Positions 1-6,007 of a stretch of 28,306 nt of DNA are shown here, piece by piece (the stretch's first letter is position 1; each line of letters begins with the position of its first letter). Below the pieces are notes generated by a model. That model ran no database searches and was not told the DNA's origin. It worked only from the letters and a program-made list of their open reading frames with translations. This DNA comes from a virus. The DNA is taken from the IMG/VR virus record IMGVR_UViG_3300020456_000187, positions 1-28,306 of that record; one strand, given 5' to 3'. Made by a program: the position numbers and the translations under genes.

Positions 1-156
1 AGAGCAGAGCGTCCATTCTTGAGAGCGATAGGAACAGCAGCAAAGCTAGGACTTAGACTGATGGTATTCATGGAGCCGCCACCGCCTGAACTTAACTATG
101 AGACAAGACTAGGGTCAGACGGTTACATGGAACTAAATCATGAAACCTCTCTCTGA
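1..156 (+). CDS. Unknown protein, C-terminal end only (5' truncated)
   Basis: The first frame is open from base 1 to a TGA at 154-156, while the other two forward frames close within about 55 bases. This reads as the last 51 codons of a gene starting upstream of the window. The visible part begins with a basic helix-like stretch containing a short hydrophobic patch (AKLGLRLMVF), followed by a proline run (EPPPPE) and a polar tail. The next gene starts inside it (overlap 140-156), which is the tight packing seen across the window. I do not recognise a family and cannot give a function. Confidence 0.5.
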   Translation, partial: RAERPFLRAIGTAAKLGLRLMVFMEPPPPELNYETRLGSDGYMELNHETSL

Positions 157-298
157 CCCTGACAGCATCGGCGTGAACCTTAGCGAGATGTCTAGGTCTG
201 AGGTGTTCTGGTTCTATTACGAGATAGACTTCTGGAATAACTACAATATGTATATGTACGAAAACATAGATTCGTTGATGAGTCTGATAGGAGGATGA
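140..298 (+). CDS. Small acidic aromatic-rich protein of unknown function (52 aa)
   Basis: ATG at 140 opens a 52-codon frame ending at TGA 296-298. The product is acidic and rich in Tyr, Trp, Phe and Met (for example EVFWFYYEIDFWNNYNMYMY), with no cysteines and no clear membrane segment. It overlaps the preceding partial gene by 17 bases and ends one base before the next start. Its last codons carry the AGGAGG ribosome binding site (289-294) of the following gene, which suggests coupled translation. Small accessory proteins like this are common between phage genes. It is called from packing and coding-like composition only, and no family is recognised. Confidence 0.5.
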   Translation: MKPLSDPDSIGVNLSEMSRSEVFWFYYEIDFWNNYNMYMYENIDSLMSLIGG

Positions 299-299
299 C

Positions 300-575
300 A
301 TGAGATACCTTACAGCGTTGCTTACGTGGCTATCAGCAGACCCAGTTGTGATAGACCTTGAGATACCGAAGGCGTCTGCGTGTGTGACTGCATCGTATGC
401 CTCACTCTGTACTGAGGAGGAGGGGGGGGTGTCGGCAAGAGACGAAAAAAAAGAGAGGGGGGGGGTGGGGTCTGAGAAAACAAAAGTAGAGCCTGCACCC
501 GAAGAACCCAAGAAGAAAGATAAGAAGATGCGTAAGGTCTGCGTGAATGGGAAGTGCTACTACATTGAAGAGTAG
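300..575 (+). CDS. Small protein with charged low-complexity middle (91 aa), unknown function
   Basis: ATG at 300 follows a perfect AGGAGG (289-294) at a 5-base spacing. The first 25 or so residues are moderately hydrophobic (MRYLTALLTWLSADPVVIDL) and could be a short membrane or signal-like segment. Residues from about 38 to 75 are a Lys/Glu/Gly low-complexity linker. The protein ends in a compact motif with two cysteines, VCVNGKCYY. The linker is encoded by long homopolymers: G8 at 422-429, A8 at 445-452 and G9 at 457-465. A change of one base in any of them would shift the frame, so this reading frame is sensitive to sequencing error or slippage. The function is unknown. Confidence 0.55.
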   Translation: MRYLTALLTWLSADPVVIDLEIPKASACVTASYASLCTEEEGGVSARDEKKERGGVGSEKTKVEPAPEEPKKKDKKMRKVCVNGKCYYIEE

Positions 576-580
576 GCACG

Positions 581-1429
581 ATGCCACGAAGACCACCGGC
601 ACATCAGCCGAGAAGATTGAGAACCAGAGCAGATGTAACTCAGTCATCTAAGTTCAAAGACATCAGTACCCCAGACGACAGGCCTAACGCTGCACAGAGA
701 GGCTACTGTAGCAAGAAGCATAGAGCATGGCGTAAGGCAGTTTTATTGAGAGACGCTTGGACGTGCGTGAAATGCAAGCGTGTGTGTACGGATGAGAAAG
801 AAGCACAGGCTGACCACGTATCACCGATAGTCCGTGGTACTGACCGTTGCAGAGATGGGTCGGGTAGGTACGACGTAAGCAACGGGCAGACATTGTGCAT
901 GACGTGTCATGCTAAGAAGACAGCTGAAGAGTCAGGTAGAAGAAGTAAGTACTGTTCGTTTCATCCTCAGTGGTTACCAAAAAGCAACATACCTGTAACG
1001 CTTGTATGTGGACCGCCTGCTAGTGGTAAGACTACATACGTCAAAGAGAACATGAGCGAAGGCGATATAGTTATAGATACTGACGCGATAGCTAGTGAAG
1101 GCTTAGAGGATACAGTGCATGACTGGAGCAGAGATAACCTTAGTGAAGTCATAAGGAAACGTAACGCTATGATAGCCGAACTGCACCGAGAAGAAGTAGC
1201 GGGTAGGGCATGGTTGATATGTTGTGAACCAGACCCCGGGCATAGACAGTGGTGGGTAGATAAGATCGGGGTGGGTAGAGTAGTTGTTATTGAAACGGCA
1301 GCGGGTGTGTGTGAGCAAAGAATACAAGCGGGTGGGTCAGACCGTAGCGGACAGCGTGGGGCAGCAGTCCGTTGGTGGCGTGAGTACGTCACCCGTTTTG
1401 GAGAAGAGCGGGTAGTGGTCGGTGATTGA
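581..1429 (+). CDS. HNH endonuclease fused to a P-loop kinase-like domain
   Basis: This 282-residue protein has two parts. Residues about 40-120 form an HNH nuclease with zinc-binding CVKC (62-65), the catalytic DH pair (78-79), Asn101 and CMTCH (106-110). Residues about 138-282 form a P-loop domain with Walker A GPPASGKTT (144-152), then VIDTDAI (165-170), as in small kinases where an Asp-x-Asp follows a strand, and a basic Arg-rich C-terminal region like a lid. HNH proteins are established partners of terminase in HK97-type packaging, so the nuclease half probably acts in cos cleavage or packaging. The P-loop half could be a polynucleotide kinase or a nucleotide/base kinase, and its substrate cannot be read from the sequence. 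The start is 5 bases after the previous stop. Homing nuclease activity is an alternative, but the fixed fusion argues against it. Confidence 0.8.
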   Translation: MPRRPPAHQPRRLRTRADVTQSSKFKDISTPDDRPNAAQRGYCSKKHRAWRKAVLLRDAWTCVKCKRVCTDEKEAQADHVSPIVRGTDRCRDGSGRYDVSNGQTLCMTCHAKKTAEESGRRSKYCSFHPQWLPKSNIPVTLVCGPPASGKTTYVKENMSEGDIVIDTDAIASEGLEDTVHDWSRDNLSEVIRKRNAMIAELHREEVAGRAWLICCEPDPGHRQWWVDKIGVGRVVVIETAAGVCEQRIQAGGSDRSGQRGAAVRWWREYVTRFGEERVVVGD

Positions 1430-1472
1430 AGTAACAGTAGGGGTGGCGTGTTAAAAAAAAGACGGGGGTGCT

Positions 1473-1601
1473 ATGACGGTGGGCGGTAGCAAGATAACGG
1501 GGGGGCATATTGATATGGGGTCTGAGCCCGGGGGGCAGTGGGACGACTCATCCACCACCGGGCTGACCAACCGGCACCCTCCACCCGTAGGGGGGGTCTA
1601 A
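1473..1601 (+). CDS. Possible tiny ORF in the G-rich island (42 aa), doubtful
   Basis: ATG at 1473 opens 42 codons ending at TAA 1599-1601. The product is Gly- and Pro-rich (MTVGGSKITGG at the start, NRHPPPVGG near the end). The frame stays open across several G runs, which encode glycine. There is only a weak G-rich sequence in place of a ribosome binding site. It is listed because it almost fills the left half of an otherwise empty interval. The composition could equally be a by-product of the homopolymers, and I see no family resemblance. Confidence 0.2.
   Translation: MTVGGSKITGGHIDMGSEPGGQWDDSSTTGLTNRHPPPVGGV
1525..1564. repeat. Inverted repeat AGCCCGG / CCGGGCT
   Basis: The arms AGCCCGG (1525-1531) and CCGGGCT (1558-1564) are exact reverse complements separated by 26 bases. 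The repeat lies in the G-rich part of the non-coding island and has no T run after it, so it does not look like a terminator. It could be a protein-binding site or part of a folded packaging or origin region, but a GC-rich chance repeat cannot be ruled out. Confidence 0.35.
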
Positions 1602-1697
1602 TCGTAAATCGGAAAAAAGCACCAAACCGACACGGCCCACTCTTTTCACGCGCCCGGGAATTTTTGACCCCCCCCCGAAGCCTGTCAGGAGCCGTTT

Positions 1698-1717
1698 AAC
1701 GCTCACCCTATAGCGTT
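1698..1717. repeat. Short hairpin AACGCT / AGCGTT
   Basis: Six-base arms AACGCT (1698-1703) and AGCGTT (1712-1717) flank an 8-base loop. The sequence after the right arm is TTCTGG, too poor in T for a good terminator. It lies between the homopolymer zone and the first ParB-like gene and may be a weak terminator or an operator-like site. Confidence 0.25.
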
Positions 1718-1864
1718 TCTGGTCTTCCCAATACTTGCGTAAGTAGTTATACCCTACAGACCTTTTGAGCCTCTAAAGTGAACCTACGAGATCACAGGGA
1801 TAACCGCATCAAGCCTCCAAAAATGCGATCTAAAACTGCATAGTAGAAAAGGATCAAACATACC

Positions 1865-2467
1865 ATGGCAATACGGAATAGGGTTCTCGGCCTAACCTAC
1901 GTAACCAAGGAACTGCTTAAACCTAACCCGCGTAACTGGAGGACCCACCCTGACTTCCAGAAGACTGCGCTCAGGCAGATCCTGTCTGAAGTCGGAGTAG
2001 CAGACGCCTGCATCGCACGGAAACTTCCAGACGGATCACTCGAACTGATTGACGGTCATATGAGAAGAGAAGAAAGCGAAGGCAAGATACCTGTATTAGT
2101 CTTGGACGTGACTGAGCAAGAAGCAGACAAACTTTTAGTGTCACTTGATCCGCTGAGTGAACTTGCTGAGTCTGATGAGACCTTGTTAAGAGACTTGATG
2201 AAGACAACAAAGGTAGACAACAAAACTTTGCGTGACTTTATAAAGTCATCAGCACCAGACGCACTTGAAGAAAAGAAACAAGAACTGCAGCAAGACGACA
2301 CCTTTATCAATAACTCGATTAAGAAGGTCATTATAAACTTTGAATCGGAAGAGTATGAACAGGTTGTAGAGGCGTTGAAAGAAGCTGGTGAATCATTAGG
2401 CTTTGAGGACAACACTCAAATAATAGTTAAGTTACTCATAACAGCGGTGGACGATGAAGACATATGA
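1865..2467 (+). CDS. ParB-like protein, first of three paralogues
   Basis: The protein has 200 residues. Residues about 5-100 form a ParB/sulfiredoxin-type domain: conserved entry motif NPRNWRTHP (21-29), then LIDGHMRREE (61-70) matching the ParB box, then VLVLDV and a DKLLxSLDPL segment. The middle is charged and helical. The last 45 residues form a strand followed by two helices (KKVIINF, then EEYEQVVEALKEA and a C-terminal helix), shared with the second paralogue. ParB-fold proteins can bind DNA, hydrolyse CTP or cut DNA. Phage members of this type often lie beside DNA-modifying enzymes. A weak AGGA precedes the start. It overlaps the methyltransferase gene by 14 bases, so the two are probably translated together. 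DNA recognition for the neighbouring enzymes is my inference. Confidence 0.8.
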   Translation: MAIRNRVLGLTYVTKELLKPNPRNWRTHPDFQKTALRQILSEVGVADACIARKLPDGSLELIDGHMRREESEGKIPVLVLDVTEQEADKLLVSLDPLSELAESDETLLRDLMKTTKVDNKTLRDFIKSSAPDALEEKKQELQQDDTFINNSIKKVIINFESEEYEQVVEALKEAGESLGFEDNTQIIVKLLITAVDDEDI

Positions 2468-3134
2468 CGTCGAAGGTCTTACGTTTAATGTAAGAAGCAA
2501 AGCAGACTCGGCTGTGTGCGACGAGGTGTGCAAGAAGAAAGCATACTTGAAACCACGTTTAGGTTTTGAGCCAAACGAAGGGGACACGTGGATTGATTGC
2601 GGCGCAAACATCGGCGCGTTCGGCGTATGGTTGGAGCAAAGATACAAGTGTGCCGTGATAGGTTACGAAGCATGCCAAGAGAACACAGACTTGGCGAACG
2701 AGAACCTACAATTAAACGGTTGTGAGTCATGGGTTGAAACAGCGTTCGTGACCAGCAAGCCTAAGGGAGTCACGTCAGTTTCATTTAACCCGAAGACACC
2801 TGCACGTTCGTCGATGTTATCTAACGGAGACCAGAGATTTGTAAAGAACGTATGCCTGAATGAAAGCATAAAGCTATATCAACCACAAGGATTGAAGATA
2901 GACATAGAAGGCGGCGAGTTTGCGTTACTTGACGAAGGCATAGACCTGTCAGGGATAACGCACTTAGCTATTGAGTATCATTTTCGTTTTGACAAAGATT
3001 GCAAGAAGGCTTTGAGAAGGTTGCAGCCTTTGATAGATCACTTTGACAAACACAGCATACCGTCAACGATATTCAAAGAAGACCAGTGGCCAGCATGGGT
3101 AGACGCGATGATGTTTTTCTGGAGAACAAAATGA
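2454..3134 (+). CDS. FkbM-family SAM-dependent methyltransferase
   Basis: The protein is 226 residues long. SAM motif I is clear: WIDCGANIG (46-54), followed by an acidic strand end (VIGYEAC, 68-74). The FkbM signature LKIDIEGGEFALL lies at about 147-159. FkbM enzymes usually O-methylate sugars or natural products. Members in phages have been reported near base-oxidising enzymes. Its place between two ParB-like genes, with overlaps of 14 and 4 bases, suggests it works with them rather than on cell-surface sugar. It has no signal peptide and should be cytoplasmic. The length is normal for the family and both motifs are intact. The family call is firm, but the substrate is unknown. Confidence 0.85.
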   Translation: MKTYDVEGLTFNVRSKADSAVCDEVCKKKAYLKPRLGFEPNEGDTWIDCGANIGAFGVWLEQRYKCAVIGYEACQENTDLANENLQLNGCESWVETAFVTSKPKGVTSVSFNPKTPARSSMLSNGDQRFVKNVCLNESIKLYQPQGLKIDIEGGEFALLDEGIDLSGITHLAIEYHFRFDKDCKKALRRLQPLIDHFDKHSIPSTIFKEDQWPAWVDAMMFFWRTK

Positions 3135-3793
3135 AACCTAGAAACAGAATTATTGGCTTGAGGAATGTGAAGGCTTCTGAGTTAGTCGCTAACCCGAAGA
3201 ACTGGAGGAAGCACCCGGAACACCAGCGAGCGGCATTGAAAGGAATCCTTGATGAAGTAGGCATGGCAGACGCCTGCATCGCTACGGAGTTGCACGACGG
3301 CAGGTTGATGCTACTTGACGGTCACTTGCGGGCAGAAGAGTTAGGAGACGAAGAGGTGCCAGTGTTGGTACTTGACGTTGAACCTGAAGAAGCTGACAAG
3401 TTACTCTTGACGCTAGACCCATTAGCAACTTTAGCAGGCAACGACGCAGAGAAGTTAGATGCGTTGCTACAGAAAACAGAGAGTAGGAACGAAGCGTTAC
3501 AAGAGTTGTTTGCTCATACGGCAGCGAAGGCAGGACTGTACGAGTCCATGACCACTGAAGCACCTGCAGAAGAAGTTGAAAGTAAACAGGCAGAAGCCGG
3601 TGATACTGAGCGAGAGTACACCGGTGACAAGTCTCACCAGATTGTTTTGGTGTTCTCGAACGCAGAGTTTGAGGAGTTCTTAGGGGCAGTGGGTGAATAC
3701 GCTGAAAGATTTGGATTGTCGAACAATCGTGAAGTAGTTATGCACTTATTAGAATCGAACGGGTATGCAGTATCTAGACCTGACGCCGGTTGA
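3131..3793 (+). CDS. ParB-like protein, second of three paralogues
   Basis: I chose ATG 3131, which overlaps the previous stop as ATGA, because it makes the N-terminus (KPRNRIIGLRNV) match the other two copies. An in-frame ATG at 3086 would add 15 unmatched residues. The 220-residue product repeats the ParB-type domain: NPKNWRKHP, LLDGHLRAEEL, VLVLDV and DKLLLTLDPL. A Glu/Ala-rich linker follows (about 140-165). The C-terminus repeats the strand-helix-helix unit of copy one (HQIVLVF, then EFEEFLGAVGEYAERFG). The copies are clearly diverged in sequence, so duplication is not recent. It overlaps the oxygenase gene by 29 bases. The likely role is DNA binding or processing alongside the flanking enzymes (inference). 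Confidence 0.8.
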   Translation: MKPRNRIIGLRNVKASELVANPKNWRKHPEHQRAALKGILDEVGMADACIATELHDGRLMLLDGHLRAEELGDEEVPVLVLDVEPEEADKLLLTLDPLATLAGNDAEKLDALLQKTESRNEALQELFAHTAAKAGLYESMTTEAPAEEVESKQAEAGDTEREYTGDKSHQIVLVFSNAEFEEFLGAVGEYAERFGLSNNREVVMHLLESNGYAVSRPDAG

Positions 3794-4601
3794 GATTGAC
3801 ACGAAGTCTTTGCAGAAGAGGTCAGCGAAAGAGGACGACTGTAGTCGTCTGATTACGAATGACTGCATTGTTAGGGTTGACGGCGTTACGAAAGTTGTCT
3901 ACCTGTCGCAAGTTAGGCATCCTGATATTGAGCGAGCAAGAGAAGCTGTAAAAAAGATCAAGTACAACACCTCAACAAGAACAGGCGGCTTAGTATCGAC
4001 CAGTCGTATTTTTGGCTTTGCTCCGAGGAACGTACTGCGAGGTCATCCGTGTAGAGCAACTACGTTAGCGTCAGAGTCACAGTCTCAGCATGACGCTATA
4101 TGTAAGACTGCACCAGTCTTGAATGAGTACTACGAAAAATACTTTCCAGAGATCCACAAGAATCACTCTGAGATGACTGATAAAGTTATGAACGAGTGGA
4201 GGATACCTGACAGCGTATTCACTAGCGGTATAGTCAACTGCAATAACCCTCTGCAGTATCACTTTGACGCAGGAAACTTTAGTCAAGTGTGTTCAGCGAT
4301 GCTAGGTTTTAGACACAAGATACAAGGAGGGTACCTTTCATGCCCTGAACTAGATGCAGCGTTTGAGATCAGCGACTACTCCGTGATACTTTTTGATGGA
4401 CAGAAATTATTGCACGGCGTGACGCCGATGAAAAAACTGTCTGATGAGTCGTTCAGATACACGATAGTTTATTACTCACTGAAACAGATGTGGCACTGCG
4501 ACACGGTAACTGAAGAAGTGGCGGCACTTAGAGCAAGGCGTACTGAGATAGAACGTAGAAAGGTAGCGGTGAAAGCAAGCCATGATAAAAAACAGGATTA
4601 A
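3765..4601 (+). CDS. 2-oxoglutarate/Fe(II) dioxygenase, TET/JBP-like candidate
   Basis: The protein is 278 residues long. The double-stranded beta-helix core shows the full metal and cosubstrate set: YHFDAGNF (165-172, ligands H166 and D168), QGGYLSCPEL (187-196), SVILFDG followed by LLHGV (ligand H217), and R231 in FRYTIVYYS as the probable 2-oxoglutarate-binding arginine. The pattern HxDxxN, then GG(x)L...PEL, then a late LLHGV resembles TET/JBP oxygenases, which hydroxylate methylcytosine or thymine in DNA, more than prolyl hydroxylases. The N-terminal SRIFGFAPRN (80-89) also fits that group. The C-terminus is a charged helix. It overlaps both neighbouring ParB-like genes (29 and 20 bases). 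The oxygenase fold is confident, and the DNA-base substrate is inferred from motif shape and context. Confidence 0.75.
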   Translation: MQYLDLTPVEIDTKSLQKRSAKEDDCSRLITNDCIVRVDGVTKVVYLSQVRHPDIERAREAVKKIKYNTSTRTGGLVSTSRIFGFAPRNVLRGHPCRATTLASESQSQHDAICKTAPVLNEYYEKYFPEIHKNHSEMTDKVMNEWRIPDSVFTSGIVNCNNPLQYHFDAGNFSQVCSAMLGFRHKIQGGYLSCPELDAAFEISDYSVILFDGQKLLHGVTPMKKLSDESFRYTIVYYSLKQMWHCDTVTEEVAALRARRTEIERRKVAVKASHDKKQD

Positions 4602-5172
4602 AGAGTTGAGGAATGTTAAGTCAAAAGACTTAGTACCTAACCCAAAGAACTGGAGGACGCACCCGAAGAAACAACAGGAAGCCTTGAAGAGCATACTCGG
4701 AGAGATTGGCTTTGCAGATGCGGCACTTGCTAGAGAGTTACCTGATGGCAGGTTGATGTTGATTGACGGTCACTTGCGAGCAGAGACAACACCTGAAGAA
4801 GAACTACCTGTTTTAGTGCTAGACGTTAACGAAGAAGAGGCAGACAAGTTACTACTGACTGTAGACCCACTGTCTGAGATGGCAGGCACTGACGTCGAAG
4901 CGTTGAATGACTTGAGAGAAAACGCAGAGACAGCCAGCGAGACTTTGAAAGAGTTGTGGTCTGAGCAGTCAGGTGCTTTGACATCTGAAGCCGTTGAACC
5001 TCCGAAGGTTAAGAAACTAGAAGTTAGGACACCTCCGAAGATGGCATGGGTTTTGTTCGGCGTACCCGTAGTACGATTTGGAGAAGCACAACCACATATT
5101 GACGCTTTGTCGAAGATTAACAACTCCACCTTACTGAGTACAACCAATGACACGACTTATGAAAAAGACTGA
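4582..5172 (+). CDS. ParB-like protein, third paralogue with a different C-terminus
   Basis: The protein has 196 residues. The N-terminal ParB-type domain is intact: NPKNWRTHP, MLIDGHLRAE, VLVLDV and DKLLLTVDPL match the other two copies. After residue about 130 it departs from them. The strand-helix-helix end is missing and is replaced by PPKMAWVLFGVPVVRFGEA and a short alpha/beta-looking tail. This suggests a different partner or oligomer. It overlaps the oxygenase gene by 20 bases and the next gene by 14-26, depending on that start. No good ribosome binding site precedes the ATG, so coupling to upstream translation is likely. Confidence 0.78.
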   Translation: MIKNRIKELRNVKSKDLVPNPKNWRTHPKKQQEALKSILGEIGFADAALARELPDGRLMLIDGHLRAETTPEEELPVLVLDVNEEEADKLLLTVDPLSEMAGTDVEALNDLRENAETASETLKELWSEQSGALTSEAVEPPKVKKLEVRTPPKMAWVLFGVPVVRFGEAQPHIDALSKINNSTLLSTTNDTTYEKD

Positions 5173-5731
5173 CAATGACTTCTTAGCAAGCAAGTTGGCT
5201 TTGAGAAGGTTTATGCTTGATCGCTTTCATGCAGACGGAGACATTAGAGTCTTTGATTGTTGTCAAGGAGACGGTGTTGTATGGTCTGAGTTGAGGAAAG
5301 ACTTTGACTTACAGAAGTACTGGGGCGTTGATGTAAAGAAACGTAGAGGCAGACTAAAAGTAGACTCGAAGAGAGTGGTAGCACAGCCGGGGTTAAACTG
5401 CAACGTAGTTGACATAGATACTTACGGCATGCCGTGGGACCACTGGCTTAACTTGTTTCCTAACATCACTGAGCCAACTACAGTGTTCCTGACCATTGGC
5501 TTGATAACGATGGGCGGCGGTTCAGCTTTGTCGAAGACGATAAGAAACTTTATGCAGTTTCCGAAAGACTGGCCTTTGTCTCCAGTCTTTACACCTGAGA
5601 TAGTTACGCAGTCAGTGCAAAGGTTTCTTGCCTTAACTAACGACAGAGGGTTTAAAGTTGTTGAAGCATACGAAAGCGACAAGGGGCGAAGTGCAAGGTA
5701 CATAGGATGTCGCATAGATGTTGCAACTTAA
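5147..5731 (+). CDS. SAM-binding-like Rossmann protein, possible methyltransferase
   Basis: The protein has 194 residues. A motif like SAM motif I is visible, VFDCCQGDGVVW, ending a strand after the first helix. A YWGVDVKK segment follows, like the second strand with its acidic end, then NVVDIDTYGMPWDHW and a hydrophobic strand TTVFLTIGLITMGGG. The glycine motif has a single central GDG, so it may be catalytic or degenerate. Starts at 5147 and at ATG 5159 are both possible, and neither has a strong ribosome binding site. It lies directly before a Gp37/Gp68 gene, and such genes are known to pair with methyltransferase-like TcmP proteins. A similar pairing is possible here but not shown. No closer family is recognised. 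Confidence 0.6.
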   Translation: MTRLMKKTDNDFLASKLALRRFMLDRFHADGDIRVFDCCQGDGVVWSELRKDFDLQKYWGVDVKKRRGRLKVDSKRVVAQPGLNCNVVDIDTYGMPWDHWLNLFPNITEPTTVFLTIGLITMGGGSALSKTIRNFMQFPKDWPLSPVFTPEIVTQSVQRFLALTNDRGFKVVEAYESDKGRSARYIGCRIDVAT

Positions 5732-5939
5732 CCCTCCTATATGGGTCAATACGCCACTTGGAGAAGGGCATGCTCTAGTCATCATAGACTACGGCGTATC
5801 AATCAATACGGTATGGTTAGTGCATTTGTTTGAAACAGGGAAGGTCATTCACATAGACAGCAGTGAGATCAGAGTGATGGGAAACGATATGTACGGTATC
5901 GAACACCCGAGGCAACCGTTAAGAAGCATGCACAAGTAA
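5718..5939 (+). CDS. Small conserved phage protein (73 aa), unknown function
   Basis: The protein has 73 residues and is mostly beta, with the pattern NPPIWVNTPLGEGHALVIID near its start, followed by two more hydrophobic strands and an Arg/Gly-rich tail. Small proteins with a PxxVxTPxGEG start and an IDYG motif are common close to terminase or DNA-metabolism genes in diverse phages, and none that I know of has an assigned function. It overlaps the previous gene by 14 bases and closes the chain of overlapping genes that starts at 1865. A promoter follows it, so it probably ends that transcription unit. Confidence 0.6.
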   Translation: MLQLNPPIWVNTPLGEGHALVIIDYGVSINTVWLVHLFETGKVIHIDSSEIRVMGNDMYGIEHPRQPLRSMHK

Positions 5940-5945
5940 TTATCA

Positions 5946-5974
5946 TTGTTCTATTGTCTCGCTTTGTCTATAAT
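5946..5974 (+). promoter_or_regulatory. Sigma70-type promoter before the Gp37/Gp68 and terminase genes
   Basis: TTGTTC (5946-5951) and a perfect TATAAT (5969-5974) are separated by 17 bases, the optimum for sigma70-type promoters. Transcription would start near 5981, upstream of the GGAGGA site (5995-6000) of the gene at 6008. It lies in the first clear gap after seven overlapping genes, so it probably begins the packaging and head transcription unit. The -35 half matches consensus at only three positions. Confidence 0.6.
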
Positions 5975-6007
5975 CTGGCATTGAGTTTAACCACGGAGGA
6001 CAAAACG

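Larger units (their letters stand above)
1430..1864. other. Non-coding island with homopolymers and inverted repeats
   Basis: This is the longest stretch without a firm gene. Its left part is G-rich on the + strand, with A8 at 1453-1460, G5 at 1464-1468, G7 at 1499-1505, G4 at 1517-1520, G6 at 1530-1535 and a second G7 at 1590-1596. A C9 run follows at 1668-1676. From about 1690 it becomes ordinary mixed sequence leading to the next gene. I found no tRNA shape and no convincing -35/-10 pair. In HK97 the HNH gene lies next to cos, so a packaging site here is plausible. A replication or transcription control region is the alternative. The G runs could also form a G-quadruplex. Confidence 0.6.

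Noticed and set aside
967-1392. Long open frame on the - strand opposite the HNH gene, and similar - strand frames elsewhere
   Set aside because: They are opposite genes with clear domains, have no consistent ribosome sites, and encode Ser/Leu/Cys-rich sequences typical of antisense frames.
1795-1806. Match to part of a homing-endonuclease site (ACAGGGATAAC) in the gap before the first ParB-like gene
   Set aside because: The match is short and partial and can occur by chance; there is no support in the surrounding sequence.
1430-1864. tRNA or structured RNA gene in the non-coding island
   Set aside because: I found no cloverleaf arms, no T-loop sequence and no CCA-type end; only short isolated hairpins.
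1865-5172. ParB-like genes read as a plasmid or chromosome partition system
   Set aside because: There is no ParA ATPase nearby and no parS-like repeated site, and the context is enzymes in a phage operon.
5954-6007. Upstream in-frame ATG (5954) as start of the Gp37/Gp68 gene
   Set aside because: It falls inside the promoter and lacks a ribosome site, while ATG 6008 has GGAGGA at ideal distance and gives the family's normal N-terminus.
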